A DNA stretch of 64,000 nucleotides from Phycisphaerae bacterium (GCA_012729015.1 JAAYDY010000101.1:62001-126000); one strand, 5' to 3'. Positions 24,981 through 32,926 are shown, counted from the first letter of the stretch. Numbers and translations: made by a program. Notes: a model not told the origin generated them from the letters alone.

Positions 24981-26435
24981 ATGGCTCAGACCCCGTTGAT
25001 GGATCGGTGCGACCGGCCGGATGACAATCCGTTCCGGGGGTGCCGCGTGCACTTCGTCGGCATCGGCGGCTGCGGCATGCGCGGCCTGGCGGCCCTGCTG
25101 ATGCGCGAAGGCGCCATCGTCTCGGGGTCCGATCGTCAGGGCTCGCCGCACATCGACCACCTGATCGACCTCGGGGCACGCGTGGCCGTCGGCCAGCGGG
25201 CCGAGAACCTGCCCGAGCAGCTCGACCGCGTGGTCATCAGCGCCGCCATCAAGCCCGACAATCCGGAATACGCCGCCGCCGTCCAGCGGCAGATTCCCAT
25301 CGTCAAGTACGCCACGTTGCTGGGCGAGGCCATGAGGGCCCGCTGCGGCGTGGCCGTGGCCGGCACGCACGGCAAGAGCACCACGACGGGGCTGCTGGCG
25401 TACATGCTGACGCTGGCCGGGCTGGACCCGTCGTATGTCGTCGGCGCCGATGTGTCGCAGCTCGGGGGCGGCAGCCGCGCCGGCAGCGGTCCGGCCTTCG
25501 TCGCCGAGGCCTGCGAGTACGATCACTCGTACCTGAAGCTCTATCCGCGCCTGGCGGCGATTCTCAACGTGGACTTCGACCACCCGGACTGCTACCGCGA
25601 CCTGTCGGCCGTGAAGGCGTCGTTCGCGGCCTTCGCCGCCCTGGTGCCGAGTGACGGCCTGCTGGTCGTCAACGGCGAGGACCGCAACGTGCCGGAGGTC
25701 GTCGAACTGATCTCGGCCCCGATCGAGACATTCGCCATCGACAACGAGCGCGCCGACTGGCGCGCGGTCAACGTGCAGTCGTTCCGGGGGCAGTGCCGCT
25801 TCGACCTGGTGTATCGCGGCCGCAAGCTAGGCCACGCCCGGATGAAGCTGCCGGGCCGCCACAACGTGATGAATGCGCTGGCCGCCGCGGCGCTGGCCAC
25901 GCACTGCGGCGCCGACGCCGACGCGATCCTTCGCAGCCTGAGCACGTTCGCCGGCGTGGGCCGCCGCATGGAACTGCGCGGCATCTCGCGCGGCATCACG
26001 GTGGTGGACGATTACGCTCACCATCCGACGGAGATCCAGGCGTCGCTGCGGGCCATTGCCGACGCCTACGAGCCGCAGCGTCTGTGGGTGGTCTTCCAGC
26101 CGCACCAGCACAGCCGCACGCGGTTTCTTATGGAAGACTTCGCCAAGAGTTTCGCCGTGGCGGATGTGGTGCTGGTGCCGGACATCTACTTCGTGCGTGA
26201 CAGCGAGGCCGAGAAGCAGGCGGTCAGCAGCGAGGATCTGGTGAGCGAAATCCGCCGCATGGGCGGCGACGCGCGGTACCTGACGTCGTTCGAGGAAATC
26301 ACGGCGGTGCTGGGGGCCGAGTTGCGGCCCGGGGACTGCCTCGTGACGATGGGCGCCGGGAGCGTGTACCAGGTGGCCGACCAGGTGCTGACGGACCTGA
26401 GCCGCCGCGCCGCCTCGGGCGCCGCCGGGCATTGA
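24981..26435 (+). CDS. murC: UDP-N-acetylmuramate:L-alanine ligase MurC
   Basis: The ATG at 24981 gives 484 residues; an in-frame ATG at 24936 exists but lies upstream of the promoter's own -10 box and lacks a ribosome site. Motifs are the N-terminal Rossmann VHFVGIGGCGM, the ATP loop GTHGKSTT at 128-135, EACEYDHSYL, NVDFDHPDCY and the C-terminal VDDYAHHPTEIQASL and FQPHQHSRT. The enzyme adds the first stem residue, L-Ala, to UDP-MurNAc. The sequence from murC to ftsQ probably forms a separate transcription unit (promoter 24945-24973). Gap to murB is 67 bp. Confidence 0.94.
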   Translation: MAQTPLMDRCDRPDDNPFRGCRVHFVGIGGCGMRGLAALLMREGAIVSGSDRQGSPHIDHLIDLGARVAVGQRAENLPEQLDRVVISAAIKPDNPEYAAAVQRQIPIVKYATLLGEAMRARCGVAVAGTHGKSTTTGLLAYMLTLAGLDPSYVVGADVSQLGGGSRAGSGPAFVAEACEYDHSYLKLYPRLAAILNVDFDHPDCYRDLSAVKASFAAFAALVPSDGLLVVNGEDRNVPEVVELISAPIETFAIDNERADWRAVNVQSFRGQCRFDLVYRGRKLGHARMKLPGRHNVMNALAAAALATHCGADADAILRSLSTFAGVGRRMELRGISRGITVVDDYAHHPTEIQASLRAIADAYEPQRLWVVFQPHQHSRTRFLMEDFAKSFAVADVVLVPDIYFVRDSEAEKQAVSSEDLVSEIRRMGGDARYLTSFEEITAVLGAELRPGDCLVTMGAGSVYQVADQVLTDLSRRAASGAAGH

Positions 26436-26502
26436 CGAAGCAACATTCGGCGCTCGGGCACAATGCCCGGGGCCATGCAACACCATGGGAAAGTGAGGAG
26501 GC

Positions 26503-27384
26503 ATGAAGCTCTTCAAGGGATTTGAGGAGATCGTCGAGAAGGACAAACCCCTGGCGTCGCTGACGACGTTTCGCCTGGGCGGCCCGGCCGATTACTTCAT
26601 CGTGCCGCAGAACGAGGACCAGCTTCGTGGCGTTCTCGAGCGCGCGGCCCAGACGGATCTGCCCATCCGCGTGCTCGGCAACGGGTCGAATGTCCTTGTG
26701 TCCGACGAAGGCGTGCGCGGCGTGGTGATCCAGCTCAGCCCCAAGGGGTTCGGCGGCCTCTCGGTGACCGAAGACCTGGTGCGAGCCGGGGCGAGCCTGA
26801 GCCTGGCGGGCCTGGTGCGCGGCGCGGCCGAGGCCCACCTCTCCGGGCTGGAGCCTCTGGTCGGCATTCCCGGCTGGGTCGGCGGCGCGGTGCGCATGAA
26901 CGCCGGCGGCAAGTTCGGCGACATCGGCCAGGTGGTCGAGCGCGTCAAGGTCATGGACACCAAGGGACAGTCGTTTTACCGCGAGCGCGACGATCTGGCC
27001 TTCGGCTATCGGACCAGCAACATCAGCGCCCGGTTCGTCCTGGAGGCGGAGCTGCGGCTCACGGCCGATAGCGAGCGGCGCATCAGCCACCTGATGAAGG
27101 AAGTGTGGATCACCAAGAAGAACTCGCAGCCGATGGCGAACCGGTCGGCCGGGTGCGTATTCAAGAACCCGCGCGGCCTGAGCGCCGGAGCGCTGATCGA
27201 CCAGGTGGGCCTGAAGGGCACGCGTGTCGGCGGCGCGTCGGTCTCGCGGAAGCACGCCAACTACATCGTGGCCGGCAAGGAGTGCACGGCCAAGGACGTG
27301 CGCGACCTGATCGAGCTGGTTCGCAAGAAGGTGCACGAGCGGACCGAGACGTTCCTCGAGCTGGAACTGGAAGTGTGGACATGA
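26503..27384 (+). CDS. murB: UDP-N-acetylenolpyruvoylglucosamine reductase MurB
   Basis: The ATG at 26503 follows GTGAGGAGGC. The 293-residue FAD enzyme has SLTTFRLGGPADYF, the flavin-binding LGNGSNVLVSD, and GIPGWVGGAVRMNAG. The C-terminal part has SAGCVFKNP, where the catalytic Ser of E. coli MurB (Ser229) is a Cys (residue 218). Short type II-like architecture without the extra loop of type I is consistent with the length. A Cys at this position occurs in a number of natural MurB proteins, so activity is expected. It reduces the enolpyruvyl group with NADPH to form UDP-MurNAc. Its stop overlaps the ddl start (ATGA), indicating coupled translation. Confidence 0.94.
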   Translation: MKLFKGFEEIVEKDKPLASLTTFRLGGPADYFIVPQNEDQLRGVLERAAQTDLPIRVLGNGSNVLVSDEGVRGVVIQLSPKGFGGLSVTEDLVRAGASLSLAGLVRGAAEAHLSGLEPLVGIPGWVGGAVRMNAGGKFGDIGQVVERVKVMDTKGQSFYRERDDLAFGYRTSNISARFVLEAELRLTADSERRISHLMKEVWITKKNSQPMANRSAGCVFKNPRGLSAGALIDQVGLKGTRVGGASVSRKHANYIVAGKECTAKDVRDLIELVRKKVHERTETFLELELEVWT

Positions 27385-28388
27385 CAGCGAAGGCGTATGC
27401 GTCGGGGCGCCCGGCGTTTCTGGCCGATATCCCGTTGTGCGATCCGGCGACTGTGCGCGTGGCCGTGCTGCTGGGCGGCATCGGTTCGGAGCGCGAGGTG
27501 TCGCTGATGTCGGGGCGCGAAGTGGCCGGCGGCCTGCGCGAAGCAGGGTTCGCGGTGCAGGAGGTGGACCTGCGGCCGGAGCGGGTCGCCGAGCTGCGCG
27601 ACATGGATTTCGACGTGGCGTTCATCGCGCTGCACGGAGCCTACGGCGAGGACGGCCGCCTTCAGCGGCAACTGGACGAGATGGGCATCGTGTACGTGGG
27701 CTCCGGGGCCGAGGCCAGTCGCCTCGCCATGGACAAGGTGGCCGCCAAGGAACGGTTTGTTGCCGCGGGCCTGGTCACGCCGCCGTGGCGCGTGGTTCGT
27801 CGCACGGACGGCGCCGCCGCCCGCGCCGCGGCCTACGCGTCGCTCGGTCCCGACGCGGTCGTCAAGCCGATCGCCGAAGGGTCCAGCGTGGCCGTGCATC
27901 TGACAAGCGACGCCGACCATTACGGCCGCGCGCTGGACGACATTCTGGGCCACTACGATGCGGCCCTGGTCGAGCAACGCATCTTCGGCCGGGAGTTGAC
28001 CGTCGGCGTGCTGCACGAGCACGGGCTGCCGGTGGTCGAGATCGTGCCGACCCAGGAGTTCTACAACTACGATGCCAAGTACTTCGACAATTCGACGGGG
28101 TACCGCGTGAACCCGCCGGATCTGGCGGACGACGTGGCCGGGCGGGTCCGCCGGGCCGCCGTGGCAGCGCACCAGGCCCTGGGTTGTCGCGGATTCTCGC
28201 GCGTGGACATGATTCTCCAGCCCGACGGCGTGGCGCCGGTCCTGGAGGTCAACACGATTCCCGGGTTCACGACGCACAGCCTGTTGCCGAAGTCGGCGGC
28301 CGGGGCCGGCATCGACTTCGCCGCGCTGTGCCGCTCGATTGTCGAGATCGCCCTGCACGAAGCGGCTGTGCTTCGACGCACGCCGTAG
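27381..28388 (+). CDS. ddl: D-alanine:D-alanine ligase
   Basis: The ATG at 27381 overlaps the murB stop by 4 bp, and the product is 335 residues. The ATP-grasp signature is clear: VAVLLGGIGSEREVSLMSG, FIALHGAYGEDG, VKPIAEGSSVAV, FGRELTVGVL, and the C-terminal magnesium site region VLEVNTIPGFTTHSLLP. The enzyme supplies D-Ala-D-Ala to MurF. The order murC-murB-ddl-ftsQ is the classical one. A short N-terminal extension of about 25 residues before the Rossmann strand is unusual but small. Confidence 0.94.
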   Translation: MTAKAYASGRPAFLADIPLCDPATVRVAVLLGGIGSEREVSLMSGREVAGGLREAGFAVQEVDLRPERVAELRDMDFDVAFIALHGAYGEDGRLQRQLDEMGIVYVGSGAEASRLAMDKVAAKERFVAAGLVTPPWRVVRRTDGAAARAAAYASLGPDAVVKPIAEGSSVAVHLTSDADHYGRALDDILGHYDAALVEQRIFGRELTVGVLHEHGLPVVEIVPTQEFYNYDAKYFDNSTGYRVNPPDLADDVAGRVRRAAVAAHQALGCRGFSRVDMILQPDGVAPVLEVNTIPGFTTHSLLPKSAAGAGIDFAALCRSIVEIALHEAAVLRRTP

Positions 28389-28459
28389 TGCGAGAATCTT
28401 CGTTTTCAGTCCTGCTACCGCCGGAATCCCCTTATCCCGAAAGCGACTTTCGCCGACAA

Positions 28460-29422
28460 ATGAGTACAGTGAATACCAAGCTCAACCGTCAAGTTCCAGG
28501 GGGTCGGGGCCACGCTGCGCATCCGCCGCTGCGCCCATGGAAGACTGTTCTCATCGCCGCCTCCGTGTCGATCGTCGGCATGACGCTCGTCTACGGGTTG
28601 TCCCAGTGGCGGCGCACGATTGCCTGCGATCCGCGTTTCTGCATCAACACGGCCGACCTGAAGCTCGTGCAGGACACCTCGTGGATGACGCCGGAAATCG
28701 CCGGCGAGATCCGCGCGTCGCTGGCGTCGCTGCCTCCGCGGCTGAGTCTGATGGACCATGCCGCCAGCCGCCGCGTCGCCGAGTGCCTCGAAGCCAATCC
28801 GTGGATTCGCAAGGTGTACCACGTGCGGCTCGACTCGCCCAAGGCGGCCGGACAGAGCAACGGCCTGGAAGTGTCGATGGCGTTCCGTCGCCCGGTGGCC
28901 TTCGTCGAGATCGGCCAGGGCGACCTCGCACGGTACGTTCTGGTGGATTGCGAGGGGGTGCGTCTGGGCGACCGCGAGTACGCCGAACCGGAACTGGGCG
29001 ACCGGCGGCTGGTCGTGCTCACGGGCGTGCCCACCCAGCCGCCGACGCCGGGCGTCGTCTGGGCCGACCATGCGGTGATTGCCGGCGCCCAGGTGGCCGA
29101 TCTGCTGAAGAACCGCGCGGCCGACTTCGGCCTGTGCCGCATCGACGTCGGCAACGTCGAGAAACGCCTCGACCGCCGCGAGCCCGAGATTGTCCTCTAC
29201 ACCAAACGCAGTGCCACGCGCGTCGTCTGGGGTAAGCCGCCGGGACGCGAGGCCGAACTGCTCGAGAACATCACCGCGCGGGGCAAGATCCAGTTGCTCG
29301 ACCAGGCGTACGCCAGGTTCGGCGGGCTGCACGAGGCCGTCGAGGAGATCAACCTCGTCCTGCGAAGCGTTCGCCCGAATGCGGCGCCAATGCGCGACGG
29401 CCGAGCCACTATCCGGGGCTGA
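28460..29422 (+). CDS. ftsQ: FtsQ/DivIB-like division protein
   Basis: The ATG at 28460 gives 320 residues. A basic cytoplasmic stretch of about 28 residues precedes a membrane segment (VLIAASVSIVGMTLVYGL), then a periplasmic domain. The segment ECLEANPWIRKVYHVRLDSP followed by MAFRRPVAFVEI matches the end of a POTRA domain and the start of the FtsQ beta domain (family form: L..lPWV..a.V.R..P..L.I...Er.PvA). The position after ddl is canonical for ftsQ. The sequence is divergent, so identity is inferred from topology, the motif and synteny. In E. coli ftsA and ftsZ come next; here a six-helix membrane protein does. Confidence 0.78.
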   Translation: MSTVNTKLNRQVPGGRGHAAHPPLRPWKTVLIAASVSIVGMTLVYGLSQWRRTIACDPRFCINTADLKLVQDTSWMTPEIAGEIRASLASLPPRLSLMDHAASRRVAECLEANPWIRKVYHVRLDSPKAAGQSNGLEVSMAFRRPVAFVEIGQGDLARYVLVDCEGVRLGDREYAEPELGDRRLVVLTGVPTQPPTPGVVWADHAVIAGAQVADLLKNRAADFGLCRIDVGNVEKRLDRREPEIVLYTKRSATRVVWGKPPGREAELLENITARGKIQLLDQAYARFGGLHEAVEEINLVLRSVRPNAAPMRDGRATIRG

Positions 29423-29481
29423 GCCTCGATCCTGGCCGCCTGTCGGGTCGTGCCCCCGCCTTGTGGAGGGTCACAACGGCC

Positions 29482-30240
29482 ATGGCATTCATGTCACACA
29501 GCGATGCCACTCCTTCGAAGCCGTCGCAGCCGCGCGAGGCCGACGGCCTGTTCGGCCTGGCCACTGTCTTTGCCTTGACGCTGGCGGCCCTGTTGCTGGC
29601 GGCCACGTTTCTGGCTGACGTCAGCCGCCAGGCGTCCGTCCTGACGTCGCCGTCGAACGCCCTGGCGATAGTGGCCGCGGCGTGGGCTTTCCTGATACTG
29701 GTGGTCTACCCGATGTGGCCTGGCACGCTGCTGGGCGACGGCGACCCGGCGGCGCGGTTCGGCCCGTGGCTGCTGCGGCGCGCCGGCGAGGTGCTCATGC
29801 TGACGCTGGTCGCGTCACCGGTGTTCCTGGCTGCGGCCATCTTCGCCGGCGAGCCGCTGGTGCGCCTCGCTCACGTGCTGGTCGGACTGGTCGGTACGGC
29901 CCTGGCGGCCGTCGTCTATCGCCTGATCCACCGCGCCTGTGCGCCCGCGTGGCACGGCATCTCCGTCATGGACCTCATGTTATGGCTCTTCGGCCCCGTG
30001 GTGTTCGGGTACCTCGTCCTCGAACACAGCGGCCGCTCCATCGGCTGGGGATGGCTGGTCTCGCCGCCGGCCCTGGCTCGGTCGCTCGCCGTGGACGGTC
30101 TGGCGGTCGGCGACGTGCGTTTCTGGGTGGGGCTGGTCGGCTACGGGGCGGTCGGCCTGACGGCCCTGATGCTCTTCCGAGGACTGGCGGCCAGGTTCCG
30201 ACGCGAAGTCCAGGCACACACCCACGATCCGGTTGCGTGA
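29482..30240 (+). CDS. Six-helix integral membrane protein, unknown function
   Basis: The ATG at 29482 has GGAGGG 11 nt upstream and gives 252 residues. Six hydrophobic segments are apparent: GLATVFALTLAALLLAATF, NALAIVAAAWAFLILVV, MLTLVASPVFLAAAIF, AHVLVGLVGTALAAVVY, LMLWLFGPVVFGYLVL and FWVGLVGYGAVGLTALML. No family motif is recognised. It is 59 bp downstream of ftsQ and in the same direction, in the slot normally held by ftsA-ftsZ, but there is no resemblance to either. It may be co-transcribed with the wall genes. It ends 30 bp before the convergent acyltransferase gene. Confidence 0.7.
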   Translation: MAFMSHSDATPSKPSQPREADGLFGLATVFALTLAALLLAATFLADVSRQASVLTSPSNALAIVAAAWAFLILVVYPMWPGTLLGDGDPAARFGPWLLRRAGEVLMLTLVASPVFLAAAIFAGEPLVRLAHVLVGLVGTALAAVVYRLIHRACAPAWHGISVMDLMLWLFGPVVFGYLVLEHSGRSIGWGWLVSPPALARSLAVDGLAVGDVRFWVGLVGYGAVGLTALMLFRGLAARFRREVQAHTHDPVA

Positions 30241-30270
30241 GAAGAGCGGCGGAGGGCCGTCTGCGGCTGT

Positions 30271-31212
30271 TCAGGCGACCGTGGCGGCCTGCTTCTTCTT
30301 TCGAGGCGGGGGGGGCTCGCGCCACCGGCGGTGCATCCAGAGGTACTGCTGTGGCGCGTTGAGGATCAGTTTCTCGAGGGCTTTCGTGTAACGGACCGTG
30401 ATGCTCCGGACGGCGTCCTTGTCGTCCGCGTAGTCCTGCGGATCGATCACGTCCACGATGGACGTCCGGAACTTGAATCGGTTGCCCAGCCGCCACGCGC
30501 CGCCCACGGCGATCGGGCAGTTCATCTGCATGGCCAGCAGGGCGATACTCTTGTAGGTGGAGGCGGGGCGGCCGAAGAAGTCCACCCAGATGCCCTTGCT
30601 GCCGGCATGCTGGTCGGCCACGAAACACAACGGCGACTGCTGTTCGATCACCCGGACGGCCAGGTCGGCGGCTCCGAACTTGCTGATGATGCACTGGCCG
30701 GTCTCCTCCCGGTGCCGCAGGAGCCAGCGGTCGATGTACGGATTGTCGATCGGCCGCGCCACGGCATACGTCCGGATGCCGAGGGCTCCGACCATGTAGC
30801 CCAGGACCTCCCAGTTGCCGAAGTGCCCCGTCAGCAGAATGATGCCCCGGTTGTCGCAGATGATCTGGAGCGTCGAGGCCACGTCCTGCAATTCGACATA
30901 CTCGTGCCAGGTGTGCCGGTTGATGAGCTTGGCCAGGCTGAGGATCTCCATGGCCAGCATGATCATGTGGCGGCAGCACTGCCGCGCGGTGCGGCGGACG
31001 CGGTCGGCCGGCCAGTCGGGGAAGCTGAGGCTGAGGTTCTCGATGGCCCGCTTGCGGTGCTTGGCGTCGCACAGGTACAGCAGGTCGCCCAGGCCGCGGG
31101 CCACCAGTTGCATCACCTCGATGGGAAACAGTTGCACCAGGAGCACGCCCGTGCGCAGCACCACATAGAGGGCGAAATCGACGAACTTGTTCCTGGGTCG
31201 TTTGGAGGCCAT
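30271..31212 (-). CDS. Lipid A biosynthesis (LpxL/HtrB-type) acyltransferase family protein
   Basis: The 313-residue protein starts MASKRPRNKFVDF at 31212; the frame is open further upstream but only this start follows the promoter at 31253-31281. An N-terminal membrane-associated helix is present. The catalytic H(X)4E motif is HFGNWE at residues 130-135. DQHAGSKGIWVDFFGRPAST corresponds to the family's DQ..G..G....FFG motif. LpxL-type enzymes transfer secondary acyl chains onto Kdo2-lipid IVA; relatives act on other glycolipids. Its presence implies a Gram-negative outer membrane with lipid A or an analogue. The C-terminus is Pro/Lys rich (PPPPRKKKQ). It is monocistronic and divergent from the zinc-ribbon gene. 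Confidence 0.85.
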   Translation of the reverse strand: MASKRPRNKFVDFALYVVLRTGVLLVQLFPIEVMQLVARGLGDLLYLCDAKHRKRAIENLSLSFPDWPADRVRRTARQCCRHMIMLAMEILSLAKLINRHTWHEYVELQDVASTLQIICDNRGIILLTGHFGNWEVLGYMVGALGIRTYAVARPIDNPYIDRWLLRHREETGQCIISKFGAADLAVRVIEQQSPLCFVADQHAGSKGIWVDFFGRPASTYKSIALLAMQMNCPIAVGGAWRLGNRFKFRTSIVDVIDPQDYADDKDAVRSITVRYTKALEKLILNAPQQYLWMHRRWREPPPPRKKKQAATVA

Positions 31213-31252
31213 AGGGCACCGGTTCCATCGCCGCACGTGCGAACAAGGCGGT

Positions 31253-31281
31253 ACTTTACCAGTTGCTCCCGCAGCCGTCAA
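31253..31281 (-). promoter_or_regulatory. Sigma70-like promoter of the acyltransferase gene
   Basis: On the minus strand TTGACG (31281-31276), 17 bp, TAAAGT (31258-31253), about 40 nt before the start codon. Confidence 0.65.
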
Positions 31282-31375
31282 CGAATGCCGGCAAGTTGGC
31301 GCGGCCAGGGAAGCCGACGCCAGGGCCATGCGTCAATCAGATGTACCCTGACGTGGGCCCGTGCCGACTCTGGAA

Positions 31376-31404
31376 TTGACCTGGCGTCGCGGCCGTTGTA
31401 CTCT
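31376..31404 (+). promoter_or_regulatory. Sigma70-like promoter of the zinc-ribbon/RING-like gene
   Basis: TTGACC (31376-31381), 17 bp, TACTCT (31399-31404), about 66 nt before the ATG at 31471. Confidence 0.6.
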
Positions 31405-31470
31405 GTGGATGGCGTCTGGGGCGGCGGATCGCCGTTGGGGCATATCGACAGGCCGAGGAGATCGAAACAC

Positions 31471-32607
31471 ATGGGACGGATCGTATCCTGCAAGTCCTGC
31501 GGCCGATGGGTGGAAGTGGGGCCCGGCGAGAAGACTCGCGACTATGTCTGCGACCAGTGCCGGGGGGTACCGGGCGTGGCAACCGGTCGTCCGGGCGGTG
31601 CGGCCACAGGGGCCGACGTCCGGCCTTCACCGTCCCGCGGACCATCCCTCGGCACCGACAGTGGCGAGATTGGTTCGACGGCCGCCGCGGCGCAGACGGT
31701 GCTGCCGTCCGAGGGCACGGCTCCGGGCGACCTGGGGGCCACGGCGTTGCCGAGCATCGAGACGTCCGGGGCCGACGAGGCCCGTCGGCGACTCGAAGAG
31801 CTGGTAGCCCGGATGCAACCGTCGGGCGTCTGCGACCCGAAGGATCTGGGGACTCGCGGCGCCGAGGCGCTGACGGCGGCGGGGCAGGGGGCGCGGTGGG
31901 TGACCGAGTTGGCGTCGGACCTAGCCGTCGAGGAGGCTCGCAAGACGACCGACGAGGCCGCGAAGCTGGTGCACGACAAGGGATTGCGCGCCGTCGGCGA
32001 GGTGGACGACTTCCTGAAGCGGCAGGGCGCCCGCGTTCGCGACGATGCGCTGCGGATGGCCGAGGCAGAGGTGAAGAAGGGGGCCGATCGCGCCGCCAGG
32101 GCGGTACACAAGAAGCTCTCGACGGTCCGGCCCGGTCAGGTGTCGCAGCAGGCCGACGCCGCCGGCCGGTGTGCGGCGTGCAGCGAGCCGATTGTCGCGG
32201 GCGACCGCGTGACGGTCTGTCCCACGTGCAGTCGCCGGTACCACGCCGGGTGCTACGCGATGACCGGGTGCGTCTCGTCGCTGTGTCGCGAATCGTCGCC
32301 GCCGTCGAAGCTGGCTTCGGCGGCAGCTCCGCCGCCGGTGGCGCGTCCGGCCGATAGCGGCACCGTGCCGATTTCGCTGGTTACGGAGTCGTTCCCCCGG
32401 CCTCGGCGCTGCACCTCGTGCGGGGCGCAGGTCAGCCGCGGGTCGCTCGTCTGTCCGCAGTGCGGACGATGGCTTTACAGCGGGCGCATGTCGAACGATC
32501 CTCGAGCCAGGCAACGCAGCGGCGCGGGGTCGGGCTGCGGCTCGGCGGTGTTCGTTCTGGCGGCCGTGCTGTCGGCACTGGCCTTCTGGTGGTTCGTCGG
32601 CGCGTAA
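31471..32607 (+). CDS. Tail-anchored protein with two zinc ribbons and a RING-like finger
   Basis: The ATG at 31471 follows GAGGAG; the product is 378 residues. Three cysteine clusters are visible. C7-x2-C10 with C27-x2-C30 is a zinc ribbon. At about 234-267, CAACSEPIVAGDRVTVC and CSRRYHAGC form a prokaryotic RING/PHD-like finger with a Cys4-His-Cys3-like spacing. CTSCGAQVSRGSLVCPQC at about 314-331 is a second ribbon. Between the first and second lies a long helical, charged region (about 100-225: AEAEVKKGADRAARAV) likely to form a coiled coil. The protein ends in one hydrophobic segment (SAVFVLAAVLSALAFWWFV), so it is tail-anchored with the zinc domains in the cytoplasm. Prokaryotic RING-like fingers are known but mostly uncharacterised; E3-like activity is not implied. 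Confidence 0.75.
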   Translation: MGRIVSCKSCGRWVEVGPGEKTRDYVCDQCRGVPGVATGRPGGAATGADVRPSPSRGPSLGTDSGEIGSTAAAAQTVLPSEGTAPGDLGATALPSIETSGADEARRRLEELVARMQPSGVCDPKDLGTRGAEALTAAGQGARWVTELASDLAVEEARKTTDEAAKLVHDKGLRAVGEVDDFLKRQGARVRDDALRMAEAEVKKGADRAARAVHKKLSTVRPGQVSQQADAAGRCAACSEPIVAGDRVTVCPTCSRRYHAGCYAMTGCVSSLCRESSPPSKLASAAAPPPVARPADSGTVPISLVTESFPRPRRCTSCGAQVSRGSLVCPQCGRWLYSGRMSNDPRARQRSGAGSGCGSAVFVLAAVLSALAFWWFVGA

Positions 32608-32684
32608 GTGCGGCGGCTGCGGTTTCTCGGGTGGAACAAAGCACTGGGCGAATCAAAGCGTGCGACAGGCGGCGACAAAACGCC

Positions 32685-32713
32685 GCGAGGTTGCCGTGTC
32701 AGGGCAACCTCGC
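32685..32713. terminator. Perfect 11-bp hairpin, probable terminator between the RING-like gene and the RNA
   Basis: The hairpin with loop GTGTCAG is 78 bp downstream of the plus-strand gene's stop and at the 3' end of the candidate minus-strand RNA. The T-rich side is on the minus strand (GTTTTG). Confidence 0.5.
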
Positions 32714-32892
32714 TATGAATGGGGCACGCCCCGGCTTGGTGCGGTTCGGCGGGTTAGCCGGGGCGCTTGGGTGGTAAAAGAGCACAACCACTACCTGGCG
32801 ATGCCGTCGCTAGTTAACCAGCTTGTGTAGGTTCGCCACACCGACCTGACATCTCTTGAACATCTGTGTGGCGTCCTCAGCATCGACTGTTC
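32685..32892 (-). ncRNA. Candidate structured RNA of about 210 nt (possibly with small ORFs)
   Basis: A strong minus-strand promoter (32899-32926) faces a stretch with no minus-strand gene downstream. From about 32892 the RNA would contain an 8-bp stem at 32866-32873/32834-32841, a 9-bp stem GCCCCGGCT/AGCCGGGGC (32756-32764/32728-32736), and an 11-bp perfect hairpin GCGAGGTTGCC/GGCAACCTCGC (32703-32713/32685-32695). Beyond the last hairpin the minus strand reads GGCGTTTTG, which would suit termination. Two tiny frames are present: ATG 32883 to TAG 32791 (30 codons) and ATG 32863 to TAG 32810 (17 codons, MFKRCQVGVANLHKLVN), the latter with GAGGA 10 nt upstream. It does not match tmRNA, SRP RNA or RNase P RNA features that I know. 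The identity is unknown. Confidence 0.55.
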
Positions 32893-32898
32893 ACGTTT

Positions 32899-32926
32899 AT
32901 TATAGACCGTCCGCGGGCGCTGTCCA
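32899..32926 (-). promoter_or_regulatory. Strong orphan promoter for the candidate RNA
   Basis: On the minus strand TGGACA (32926-32921), 16 bp, perfect TATAAT (32904-32899). No annotated minus-strand gene follows. Confidence 0.7.

Noticed and set aside
24910..28460. 12-base match ACTTTCGCCGAC before murC and before ftsQ
   Set aside because: Many 12-base coincidences are expected in 64 kb; no further similarity flanks it.
32650..32900. Candidate RNA as tmRNA or SRP RNA
   Set aside because: No tRNA-like termini, GGTTCGA T loop, tag ending in LAA, or GGAA tetraloop of SRP domain IV could be found.
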